A DNA stretch of 64,000 bases from JAEUKA01 sp044228505. Lineage in GTDB: Bacteria > Myxococcota_A > Polyangia > Palsa-1104 > JAEUJZ01. The stretch covers positions 1 to 64,000 of the forward strand of contig JBGAUT010000012.1 in the NCBI GenBank assembly GCA_044228505.1. The letters run 5' to 3'. This document shows, piece after piece, positions 16,456 to 24,689 of this stretch (position 1 is the first letter of the stretch; every line of letters starts with the position of its first letter). The notes below the pieces were generated by a model that saw nothing but the letters and a program-made list of their open reading frames with translations, was not told the DNA's origin and searched no databases. The translations under genes were made by a program, and so were the position numbers.

Positions 16456-17157
16456 ATGGGAACTGAAAGCAGGAAAGAGTCTGCGATCCCTTTGCGGTTC
16501 CGCAGCTCGCTGCGCTGTGTTGCTCCTCTGCCGATTTCGGGCGACCAGGCAATCCAAGATGAAACGCCACTGCTGGCCGCAGAAAGAAGCTTTGCTTGGA
16601 ATCACGGAGGCCCGATCACCCGTGCTTTTCTCGACGCATGCACGAGCGATCGGACCGAGGGAGTCCTCTTCGACTCTTCGTTGGTCTGGCTAAGCCCCGG
16701 TCTGGTTCATGGCGTTGAGCTCGGACCCAGCGGGCGCGCCATGGGTCCACGGAGTGCTCCTCACTTTGTTCATGAGCCCTTTCCTGGCATTTCGACCGGC
16801 ATTCGGGGCGAGTCGAATCGAAATCGCGGGGTGATTCATCGTTTGTGCGTCCTCGGACTAGACTGCACCCCCGAGGTAGCGGTGGGAGACTTCGAGTTTC
16901 CAGATCTCGCCACCGCAGAGGCATTTTGGCTTCCCAGCGAAGATTTTGAGTCCCGTGATCGCGAGATCGATCGGCGACTATCCACAGGTGCTCTCAATCG
17001 GCAGTACGTTCCACTTCACAGCATCATGGAGTTTGGCTGGGGAACCTTGATGCGAGCGCGCCCGGCCCAGGCTGCCGGCTTTCAGCTCGTACTGCGCATA
17101 TCCCTGGGAGACCATCGTCCAGCTATCAATGGGCTCCGCAACCTCGTGCAGATGTGA
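16456..17157 (+). CDS. Dioxygenase-like protein lacking metal ligands (paralog of next gene)
   Basis: The 233-residue protein aligns by eye with the product of the next gene: APHFVHEPFPG against APHYHCDWYLG, VAVGDFEFPD against FVMGDLELPD, and GTLMRARPAQAAGFQLVLRI against HTWHRASPAETSGWRLLMRA. At the positions of the neighbour's HxD and distal His this protein has Val, Glu and Met, so it probably binds no iron. I chose the ATG at 16456, preceded by GGAG, although the frame opens earlier with a TTG. It is the first gene of a three-gene operon. It may be a structural or regulatory partner of the active paralog (inference). Confidence 0.6.
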   Translation: MGTESRKESAIPLRFRSSLRCVAPLPISGDQAIQDETPLLAAERSFAWNHGGPITRAFLDACTSDRTEGVLFDSSLVWLSPGLVHGVELGPSGRAMGPRSAPHFVHEPFPGISTGIRGESNRNRGVIHRLCVLGLDCTPEVAVGDFEFPDLATAEAFWLPSEDFESRDREIDRRLSTGALNRQYVPLHSIMEFGWGTLMRARPAQAAGFQLVLRISLGDHRPAINGLRNLVQM

Positions 17158-17173
17158 GCCAAGGAGTCCACTT

Positions 17174-17833
17174 ATGATCTTTTACTCTTCGGTTCAGGTG
17201 CTTGGGAGATTTCCCTCATTCGACATTGAGACAATCCGCGCTGAACAGAGCGTTGCTCGGGTGCCAATGGCTGCGGCCATGCAGGCGGGTCCGGTGCATG
17301 CTAGGTTCGTTTCTGCTCTGCCGCAGCAGTGGCGCAGTGATCCTACTGTGGAAATCTTTAGTCGATTGCTGTGGCTCAAGAAGGGATTCTATCCACTCGC
17401 ACCACACTATCACTGTGACTGGTATCTGGGACCGAGCAAACCGAAGGTGGAAACACTCATGGTGCTCCTTGGAGATGGATCGCGGACCGAGTTCGTGATG
17501 GGAGATTTGGAGCTGCCCGATGAAGCGCCAGGATCTGTCCAGATCCCAAACCGAGCCGCAGAACAGATCGCGGAAGGACTCCGTACCGAGCGACTGCGTA
17601 CATGGTTCTTAGAGCCCGAGCAGCTGGTGCTGTTCGATAGTCATACCTGGCACAGAGCCAGCCCGGCTGAGACATCAGGCTGGCGTCTGCTGATGCGGGC
17701 CATCCGAGGACTTCCCAAAGAAGGAGAGGACGCAATAAGACACAGAAACCCCGGTCCCTTTACCACCGTCCGCAATGGCTATTACCCGCAAACCCCGGAG
17801 GAACAGAGCCGCTATGAAGCCTACCTACGCTGA
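17174..17833 (+). CDS. 2OG-Fe(II) dioxygenase-like / double-stranded beta-helix protein
   Basis: The 219-residue protein has a plausible non-haem iron site: H80-x-D82 in HYHCDWYLGP and a distal H160 in SHTWHRASPAE, followed by an Arg-rich strand (GWRLLMRAIRG) of the kind that binds 2-oxoglutarate. LEPEQLVLFDS before the distal His is the usual strand in this fold. AAGGAG precedes the ATG by 8 bases. It lies 16 bp after its degenerate paralog and overlaps the ThuA-like gene. The substrate is unknown; a cupin-type role is an alternative. Confidence 0.6.
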   Translation: MIFYSSVQVLGRFPSFDIETIRAEQSVARVPMAAAMQAGPVHARFVSALPQQWRSDPTVEIFSRLLWLKKGFYPLAPHYHCDWYLGPSKPKVETLMVLLGDGSRTEFVMGDLELPDEAPGSVQIPNRAAEQIAEGLRTERLRTWFLEPEQLVLFDSHTWHRASPAETSGWRLLMRAIRGLPKEGEDAIRHRNPGPFTTVRNGYYPQTPEEQSRYEAYLR

Positions 17834-18608
17834 TGTACGCGATGGAAGCCAGAAGGTCGATCCGTGGGCATCGAAGCGACGGCTTCTGGCGGTGGCCGAT
17901 GTGCAGACTGGCTACCATCATGACTCGATCTCTCATGCTCTGGCTACTGTGGAGCGGCTCGGGCACGAATCAGGAGCCTACGTAACGAACATTCGGACCG
18001 ACTCTCAGCTCATCACCAAGCAGCCAATCTTAGGTCAGGGAACCAAGTACCACGGCAAGAACGTGAACGCACGGAATCTGGATCACTATGATGCCCTGTT
18101 TCTGTTGCCGAGCGGAGAGGGAACCCTGACCCCGCAGCAGAAGGCGGATCTTCTGACCTTCATACGGGAGGATGGCAAGGGATTGATCATTGGTCACGCT
18201 GGGCTACTTGGCTTTTATGACTGGCCGGAGTTCGGCGAACTGATCGGAGGGAGAATGGCCGGCGAGTTCATGGGGGAGGTACACGTAGTCGTGGAGCAGC
18301 CGGGCTTCCCTGGAGTCGATGCATTTGGGGGCAAGTCGTTCTCGTTTCTCGAACAGCACCCCATTCTGACTGCACCCTACTCCCGTGAAAGAGTAGAGGT
18401 CATCTTGCGGATCGATCCAGAATCCGTTCCTGCGACCTCGCGTGCCAAACGTGAGGATCACGACTTCCCGGTCGTGTGGACGCGTCGCTATGGAAGAGGT
18501 CGTGTCTATCATCTAAGCTGGGGTCATCACGCAGCGACGTGGGATGACCCACGGTTTCAAACGCTGGTGGGAAAAGGAATCGCGTGGGCCATGGGCATCA
18601 GTTCATAG
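17814..18608 (+). CDS. ThuA-like (trehalose-utilisation/amidotransferase-fold) protein
   Basis: The 264-residue protein resembles ThuA-domain proteins, which have a glutamine-amidotransferase-like fold. Typical parts are LLAVADVQTGYHHDSISHAL near the N terminus, LDHYDALFLLPSGEGTLTPQQ, KGLIIGHAGLLGFYDWPEFGELIGG and the C-terminal DFPVVWTRRYGRGRVYHLSWGHH. ThuA homologues occur in sugar metabolism and are often secreted, but this one has no signal peptide. The ATG at 17814, after GGAGG, overlaps the 3' end of the dioxygenase-like gene by 20 bp, so it belongs to the same operon. Confidence 0.75.
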   Translation: MKPTYADVRDGSQKVDPWASKRRLLAVADVQTGYHHDSISHALATVERLGHESGAYVTNIRTDSQLITKQPILGQGTKYHGKNVNARNLDHYDALFLLPSGEGTLTPQQKADLLTFIREDGKGLIIGHAGLLGFYDWPEFGELIGGRMAGEFMGEVHVVVEQPGFPGVDAFGGKSFSFLEQHPILTAPYSRERVEVILRIDPESVPATSRAKREDHDFPVVWTRRYGRGRVYHLSWGHHAATWDDPRFQTLVGKGIAWAMGISS

Positions 18609-18685
18609 CCGTTTGGGATCTACGGAAGCACTCCTTCGGATTCTTCCTCGCGTGGGCGCGGGCATAGGCTTTGTGTGCAGACAGA

Positions 18686-19477
18686 CTATCCACGAAATAC
18701 GATCAGAGGGACTCCGTCGTCCTCGATTCGGACCTCTGCGCGGATGCCGTATACAGTCTGAATCCAAGTGGGAGTGAGCACCTCGGCTGCGCGGCCGTGA
18801 GCGACCAGCGCGCCGTCCTTCATCAGCACCACGCGATCCGCAAAGCGTGCAGCCAGATTGAGATCATGGAGCACCATCACAATGGTTCTGCCGTGCTTGG
18901 TGTTCAGTTCACGGATGAGATGCAGTACCTCAAACTGGTGGGCCGGATCCAGGAAGGTAGTGGGTTCATCGAGCAGCAAGACTTCCGCCTGTTGTGCGAG
19001 GGCCATCGCCAGCCAGACCCGCTGCTTTTGGCCTCCTGATAGCTCTTCTACCAGGGAGTCTGCTAGCGCGGACAATCCGACATCGGCCAGCGCTTCCGCA
19101 ACGATTTGGTCGTCTTTCGGTGTCGATGCCCCCAGCCAGTTGCGATGGGGATGGCGTCCAAACTCTGCCAGTTCACGAACAGTAAGACCTTCGGGGGCTT
19201 CTCCGTGCTGTGGCAGCAGACACAGACGACGGGCCACGCTCCGGGTAGATTGCGCGTGGATGTTTTGACCCTCTAACAGGACCGCCCCGCGCTGTGGAGG
19301 AAGGAGGCGCGCAAGCCCTCTGAGCAGCGTCGATTTTCCGCATGCGTTCGGCCCGACCAGCGCCGTCACTTGCCCAGCAGGAATGGCGAAGCTCAGCGCA
19401 TCGATCACGGTCCGGCCCGGATAGCCGAGGGTTAGAGAATCTGCCTCCAGACAGAGAGGTTCCGCATCGGTCTTCAT
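18686..19477 (-). CDS. Iron-siderophore-type ABC transporter ATPase (FecE/FepC-like)
   Basis: The 263-residue ATPase has Walker A GPNACGKST (about residue 42), a Q-loop at LLPQHGEAPEG, the signature LSGGQKQRVWLAMALAQ, Walker B EVLLLDEPTTFLD and the switch His in VMVLHDLNLAARFADR. The ATG at 19477 overlaps the TGA of the upstream permease as ATGA. It energises uptake by the FecCD-type permease pair and is the last gene of the six-gene operon. Haem or cobalamin are alternative substrates for this transporter class. Confidence 0.92.
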   Translation of the reverse strand: MKTDAEPLCLEADSLTLGYPGRTVIDALSFAIPAGQVTALVGPNACGKSTLLRGLARLLPPQRGAVLLEGQNIHAQSTRSVARRLCLLPQHGEAPEGLTVRELAEFGRHPHRNWLGASTPKDDQIVAEALADVGLSALADSLVEELSGGQKQRVWLAMALAQQAEVLLLDEPTTFLDPAHQFEVLHLIRELNTKHGRTIVMVLHDLNLAARFADRVVLMKDGALVAHGRAAEVLTPTWIQTVYGIRAEVRIEDDGVPLIVFRG

Positions 19478-20454
19478 CGAATCACCAGGAGCCAAAGGAA
19501 GTATGGGGTTCCGACTGCGGCAACCAGGATTCCGGCGGGTAGTTCCAGCATGCCAAATGCGGTCCTGCCGATGGTGTCTGCGAGGACCACCAGCGTCGCG
19601 CCACAGCAGGCCGACAGCAGCAGCAAGGGCCGAGAGCGCGGCCCCACAAGACGTCGCGCCAGGTTTGGAACAATCAGTCCGACCGAAGCGATGGCCCCTC
19701 CCACAGCAACACACATTGATGCGCCCAGCACACCGATCGCCATGGCCAACAGCCGGACTTGCGTCACCGATACGCCCAGCGAGGACGCGCAGTCGTCTCC
19801 GAATGCGAGGATATCCATTTGTTTGCCAATTCCCCACGCCACTGGTGCGATAACGACAAGCGCGAGGCCCAGGATCGACACCTCTCGTCCTCCGATTCCG
19901 CCGAGGTTGCCGGTGGTCCACACCATGGCGCGGGCCAGTACCTCCGAAGGGGCCGAAAACGCCACCAGCAAGCCGACCGCATGAAGCGCCGCCCCCATGG
20001 CGATACCGACGATCAGCAGGATGTCACGGGATGTCGATCGGCGATTGCGCGAAGCCGCGAAGACCAGGGCGGCAGTGGCTGTCGCACCGGCAAACGCCAC
20101 AGGAACTCGCAAGTGTCCCGCAGCCACCGGATTGGCGAGAACAAGCAGAATGACCAGCGCCAGATGCGCACCGGAATGCAATCCCAGCAGACCCGGGTCG
20201 GCCAGGACATTCCGTGTCACCCCTTGGAGCAGGCAGCCGGACAGTGAGAGCAGCGCCCCAATCAGCACCGCGCCGGCCACCCTTGGCAATCGAACCTTCG
20301 ATAGCAGATGTAGCTCTGCGGATTGCGGGTTGGACGACGTCAGCGCCAGCCAGAGCTTGTGCGGTGACAGCCAGTGCGACCCCGCGAGCAACCCAAGGAC
20401 ACACACCCCGAGCAAAATAGTCGCTGCCACCAGTAAGGGAGGGTGCCGACTCAT
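19474..20454 (-). CDS. FecCD-family permease, second subunit
   Basis: The 326-residue membrane protein has the FecCD/BtuC fold with about nine or ten helices. Signatures are LRLPR-type KVRLPRVAGAVLIGALLSLSG, LLQGVTRNVLADPGLLGLHSGA, and the ATPase-coupling region GASMCVAVGGAIASVGLIVPNLARRLVGP. GGAGG stands 5 bases before the ATG at 20454, and the start overlaps the previous permease stop as ATGA. It forms a heterodimer with the product of the next gene upstream. Confidence 0.92.
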   Translation of the reverse strand: MSRHPPLLVAATILLGVCVLGLLAGSHWLSPHKLWLALTSSNPQSAELHLLSKVRLPRVAGAVLIGALLSLSGCLLQGVTRNVLADPGLLGLHSGAHLALVILLVLANPVAAGHLRVPVAFAGATATAALVFAASRNRRSTSRDILLIVGIAMGAALHAVGLLVAFSAPSEVLARAMVWTTGNLGGIGGREVSILGLALVVIAPVAWGIGKQMDILAFGDDCASSLGVSVTQVRLLAMAIGVLGASMCVAVGGAIASVGLIVPNLARRLVGPRSRPLLLLSACCGATLVVLADTIGRTAFGMLELPAGILVAAVGTPYFLWLLVIR

Positions 20455-21449
20455 GGGAGCCTCCGTGACTTGCTGCGGGCAATCCAAATGACGCAAGGGG
20501 CTCCTAGCACGGCAGTCACGACGCCAAGCGGAATGTCGATGATCTGTCCGATGAGCTTACGGGCAATCAGATCCGCAGTGACTACCAGCAGTGCTCCTGC
20601 GAGTGCAGCCATAGGAAGCAGACGACGGACATTCGGTCCGGTCCACGCACGACACAGATTCGGCACCATGACTCCGACGAATCCGACTGGCCCCGCCGCC
20701 GCTGTCGCACCACCCGCCAGCAGCAATACTCCGAACATCGTGAGCGCCCGAACGCGATCGGCAGAAACACCCAGTGCGCGGGCTCGTTCTTCTCCTGCCG
20801 AAAGCAGGGTCAAAGAGGGTGCAAGCAGCCACGACATCGCAAGTCCGGTGGCCATCAGCGGCAACACGCCGACTATCTGGGTCCACGTCGTGGTGCCCAG
20901 TCCTCCGAGCGTCCAGTACAGAAATACCTCCGCGAGCTGGAGTCGAAAGATGAGCGCTCCGGTCACAGAGCTAAGCAGACCACCAACGATCGCTCCGGCC
21001 AGCACCAGCCTGGAGGGGGTCGCTCCTTGTGGAGAAGCCGCAGCGACCGAAAACACCAGCAGACCCCCGAGCGTCGCACCGACAAACGAGATCGCGGATA
21101 GCTCGGGTACCGAGGGCTTCCAAAGAATCATCGCCCCCAGGATGGCGAGCGTGGCCCCCGGTCCGAGCCCCATCAGCGAGGGACCGGCCAACCGATTGCG
21201 GGTGAGTGCCTGCATCAGTGAACCAGCCACCGCAAGAGACATTCCCACAAGAGCCGCCATGACCACGCGGGGTAGGCGCAGCGAAAAGACGATCTCTTGA
21301 CCGATGGTTTGATTGCTCGGAAAAAGATCTCCCCACACAGAGGGACGTACTCCTGTACGCAGCGCGACGAGCAGAGAAACGAGCAACAGAACCACCAGCA
21401 GAGCCGTGATTGCGGGGCGCTGAAGGGCAGATTTGTCATAAGCCGTCAT
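20451..21449 (-). CDS. FecCD-family permease, first subunit
   Basis: The 332-residue permease is a paralog of its neighbour, with SLRLPRVVMAALVGMSLAVAG, LMQALTRNRLAGPSLMGLGPGA, ALGVSADRVRALTMF and GPVGFVGVMVPNLCRAWTGPN. The ATG at 21449 lies inside the 3' end of the substrate-binding-protein gene (14-bp overlap), so translation is coupled. Two different permease genes suggest a FecCD- or FepDG-like heterodimer rather than a BtuC homodimer. Confidence 0.92.
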   Translation of the reverse strand: MTAYDKSALQRPAITALLVVLLLVSLLVALRTGVRPSVWGDLFPSNQTIGQEIVFSLRLPRVVMAALVGMSLAVAGSLMQALTRNRLAGPSLMGLGPGATLAILGAMILWKPSVPELSAISFVGATLGGLLVFSVAAASPQGATPSRLVLAGAIVGGLLSSVTGALIFRLQLAEVFLYWTLGGLGTTTWTQIVGVLPLMATGLAMSWLLAPSLTLLSAGEERARALGVSADRVRALTMFGVLLLAGGATAAAGPVGFVGVMVPNLCRAWTGPNVRRLLPMAALAGALLVVTADLIARKLIGQIIDIPLGVVTAVLGAPCVIWIARSKSRRLP

Positions 21450-22536
21450 GAGAAAACCAGGAGGAAGAGAGGGACTGCCCACGGGTCACTGGTGAGGGAT
21501 TTTCGAAGGCAGCTTCGATGTGATTCAAACGGGCTTGTGGGGAATCTGCGGGTGCACCAAAGCGGCCTTCGCGAAGCAGCGCAGCGACCACTTCATCGGC
21601 CACAACGCTGCGTGCGATGATTCCTCGGCTCATCCAGTTGGTCTGGCTGACGTAATAGACTTGACCTTTCGCGACCGCAGGAACCTGTTTCCATAAGGAG
21701 ATCTCCTCCAGTGCAGAGGTGTTGCGATCGCTGGCAAGCTGCGGGTTGATGATCACAAACAGGTGGTCCACGGCCAAGTCAGGCAAAAGCTCTGGATCAA
21801 GGACCATCGACTCCCGTTTCTTATCGAGCAGCAGCGTCTTCACCAGAGCAGGCGGACGGAGCCCCAGCTCATCGTAGAGCACGGGAATAGTCAGCCCCGC
21901 CCCAAACAGGTTGTATTTGCGGGCACGCACCCGGAGCACAGCCACCGTCTCGCCACGAAATCGCTTCGCCAACAATTTCCGGGCCTCGCGGAGCCGAGAA
22001 TCGTAGTCGGAAATGATCTGCTCGGCCCGCGCTTCGGAACCCAGCACCTTGGCGACATCGCGCAGCCGCCGCTTATCACTGTCGGGACCGGTGGACTCAC
22101 CCAGCACTACGGTGGGAGCAATGGCCGAAAATCCTCTGTTATGACTGGAGGTGATTCCGCTCGCAAGGATCAGGTCGGGCGATGTCGCGAGCACGGCCTC
22201 CAGTGGCGGCTCCATCGCACCATAGAGCGGGGTGATCGGTCGGCTTCCAGCGAGCGCCGACGCAGCATACGGTCGAGTAAACCCAAACGTAGTGATGAAC
22301 GCGCACGGACGGAACCCGAGTGCCAGCACCTCATCTTCGAACGCCAAAGCGGCGATGCGCTGTGGGTGGGCTGGGATGATGGTGTCACCTGCGGCATGCG
22401 TAATCTGCTTTCGATCGATTCCTACAGCATGAACCGCAATCGGGGGTGGCTCGACGCGGGAGCGCGCCCGCTCAGCAGCAGTCCCGCAAGCCATAAACAG
22501 TCCGAACGCCATCAGGACTACAGCGCGTGAAACCAT
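21436..22536 (-). CDS. Iron-siderophore substrate-binding lipoprotein (FecB/FhuD type)
   Basis: The 366-residue protein has a lipoprotein signal (VVLMAFGLFMAC) and the periplasmic-binding-protein (PF01497) layout: PQRIAALAFEDEVLALGF, LEAVLATSPDLILASG, a long connecting helix around LLAKRFRGETVAVLR, and LPDLAVDHLFVIINPQ. GGAG precedes the ATG at 22536, although a GTG two codons earlier overlaps the receptor stop. The protein should deliver ligand from the TonB receptor to the permease, anchored in the inner membrane. Confidence 0.88.
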   Translation of the reverse strand: MVSRAVVLMAFGLFMACGTAAERARSRVEPPPIAVHAVGIDRKQITHAAGDTIIPAHPQRIAALAFEDEVLALGFRPCAFITTFGFTRPYAASALAGSRPITPLYGAMEPPLEAVLATSPDLILASGITSSHNRGFSAIAPTVVLGESTGPDSDKRRLRDVAKVLGSEARAEQIISDYDSRLREARKLLAKRFRGETVAVLRVRARKYNLFGAGLTIPVLYDELGLRPPALVKTLLLDKKRESMVLDPELLPDLAVDHLFVIINPQLASDRNTSALEEISLWKQVPAVAKGQVYYVSQTNWMSRGIIARSVVADEVVAALLREGRFGAPADSPQARLNHIEAAFENPSPVTRGQSLSSSWFSHDGL

Positions 22537-22538
22537 GG

Positions 22539-24689
22539 TCACTCCACTCCAAACAGCAGCTTGAAGTGAAACGACCGACCGGCGAGCTGCTGACCCACGT
22601 TGTTATAGGCCTTCGCATCGGCGAGGTTTCGGATCTCAAAGGTAGCTGTGATTCGTCCGCCGGGACTCCCCACGCTAAGCCCCAGATTGTGTAGGAACTG
22701 CTGCGGAACCCCTAGCTTGTGCGCCGGGTCGCCATCGCTTTCCCAAAACAGAAAGTACTGATGAACGTAGTGTCCGCGCCAGTAGGCTCGAATTCGCTCA
22801 AGTCGCGCATCGATCCAGCGAAGGTTGAGTGACCCGGAAAAGTTGCCGAATAAGTAAGGCTGATTGGGAATTCGATCTCCCTGGAAGCGACCAAAGAAGC
22901 CGCCCGTGGTTCGGCTCACCGCGTTCAGCCAGGTGCCATTCGCCGAGAGGGTGAGCGCCCGCCAGCCAGTCCAGCTCACGCCTCCCTCCACCCCAATCGT
23001 ATCGACATCCGAGATGTTCTGATACTGCGCGCCGTCGAGTGCGACAGTCAGGAAGATGAGATCGCGGGTCCGCCGCAAAAAAAACGAAGTCTCCAGATCG
23101 AAGCGGCCCACTACCGTCTCCACTCGATCCACCGCCAGCCCGACGTTTACATTATGGGAGGTCTCAGGACGAAGCGCGGCATTGACCGAAACGAGCGCGC
23201 CATCACCAAACAGCTCTTGGGAGTCCGGAATTCGCGTCGCGTATTCGTACGATGCATGAAGCTGAAGCGGGCCGACCACCCCCACACGGAGGCTGTTGCC
23301 CGCACCCAGGTTATGCGACGGTTCCGGGAGTGATTGACTCCCGGCGATGCTATCGCTTGGCGGACCTTGTGGTCGTGAGTAGTAGTGCTTCACAAACAGA
23401 TCGTTCTTGATCCGGCCTCGAAGCAAACGAAGCTGCCACGATGCACCGCTTGTGACCTTCAACTGACTGTACGCGGACTCGCTCCACGGCAGATTCTCAG
23501 CCAAAACCGACTGTGTGCTCTGTCGCCATTTTGTAAACGCGGGAGTGCTACTCAGCTCGATCCGGCTGTGGCTCCCAAGACGTAACATCCAGGTAATCCG
23601 CGCATGTGCGGACTGAGCGGCGGTTTGAACTCTGGTCCCGCGACCCCGCTCCCCTGGCACGACGCGGGAACCAATGACGTGACCCTCCCAGTTCCAGATG
23701 TTGCGAGAGATGTCATCCACAAATCCCGCTCGATCAGAATAGGTAAACAGCAGCTCGAACCCAAACGGTAAGCTGGCTCGATCGCGTCGAAGGTAGTGCA
23801 GAATGACTGATGTCGCTTGATCCCCGAGACTCACATCGCCATACGGAACCGTATTGCGGACGTTGCTCTGTAACGTCCTTTCGTTCTGACTATGAAACAC
23901 TCGGATCGACAGATGGTCCGCAAAGGACAGTCTGCTCACACCCAGCTCTGCGCCCAAGCCAAACGCTTGATAGCCGTCGTGAAATCGCCTGACCGTCACA
24001 TCTTGAAGTTGGCCTCTTTCGTTGGCAATCTGGACATCCATGGGATAGTCGTTGCTGGAACGATCGAAGAACGCCAGGGGTCGCACGTACAGATGAATCT
24101 TCCGCCACAGCGGCAGAGCCCCCACCAGGCTTCCTCGGAACGTACCAAAGGAGGCCAGTTCCAGCGATGATTCTAGGAATGCTCTGTCTCCGATATCACG
24201 GGTGACGAAGTTCACTGCACCCCCGAGCGCATCGGTCCCGAATCGAATCGGCACCACTCCTTTGTACAGCTCGACACGATCGATGAGGTGCACCGGAATA
24301 TCCAGCGGACTGAGTCCGAGTCCGGCAACATCAGCGGGTACACCATCTACGAAAAAGCGAACACGATTGCCGGACAGACCGTTTAGATAAAACGTAGTGG
24401 GTGATCCAAGACCCGCACTCTGTCTTAAAACGACTCCTTTGGTACTGTCGAGGAGCGCGCCGAGTCCCCCAGCCTCTTCACGAGCAATCCGGGCATCCAC
24501 CACTTCGATCGACTCTGCGCTGTTTCTACCCGGCCGACGCTCCGCACCACGAACCGTAAGACTGTAGCGATCCGGCTCCGCTGCTGGCGCTCCCACTTGG
24601 GTTCGCGGTGGTTCCTGAGCCTTGGCGGCACCGCGGAAGACAGGTAGCAGTGCAACGCAGAATGCGACACTGCGCAGACTCAGGTTCAT
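22539..24689 (-). CDS. TonB-dependent outer-membrane receptor
   Basis: The 716-residue receptor has a signal peptide (VAFCVALLPVFRGAAKA), a possible TonB box in the YSLTVRG region, a plug domain (about residues 50-160: LGALLDSTKGVVLRQSAG, VRFFVDGVPADVAGLGL, VELYKGVVPIRFGTDALGGA) and a 22-strand-type barrel ending in RSFHFKLLFGVE. It begins inside the stop of the upstream lipoprotein gene (ATGA) and is followed at once by the binding-protein gene. It takes up a ferric-siderophore-like ligand across the outer membrane. ExbB/ExbD/TonB are not in this window. Confidence 0.92.
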   Translation of the reverse strand: MNLSLRSVAFCVALLPVFRGAAKAQEPPRTQVGAPAAEPDRYSLTVRGAERRPGRNSAESIEVVDARIAREEAGGLGALLDSTKGVVLRQSAGLGSPTTFYLNGLSGNRVRFFVDGVPADVAGLGLSPLDIPVHLIDRVELYKGVVPIRFGTDALGGAVNFVTRDIGDRAFLESSLELASFGTFRGSLVGALPLWRKIHLYVRPLAFFDRSSNDYPMDVQIANERGQLQDVTVRRFHDGYQAFGLGAELGVSRLSFADHLSIRVFHSQNERTLQSNVRNTVPYGDVSLGDQATSVILHYLRRDRASLPFGFELLFTYSDRAGFVDDISRNIWNWEGHVIGSRVVPGERGRGTRVQTAAQSAHARITWMLRLGSHSRIELSSTPAFTKWRQSTQSVLAENLPWSESAYSQLKVTSGASWQLRLLRGRIKNDLFVKHYYSRPQGPPSDSIAGSQSLPEPSHNLGAGNSLRVGVVGPLQLHASYEYATRIPDSQELFGDGALVSVNAALRPETSHNVNVGLAVDRVETVVGRFDLETSFFLRRTRDLIFLTVALDGAQYQNISDVDTIGVEGGVSWTGWRALTLSANGTWLNAVSRTTGGFFGRFQGDRIPNQPYLFGNFSGSLNLRWIDARLERIRAYWRGHYVHQYFLFWESDGDPAHKLGVPQQFLHNLGLSVGSPGGRITATFEIRNLADAKAYNNVGQQLAGRSFHFKLLFGVE

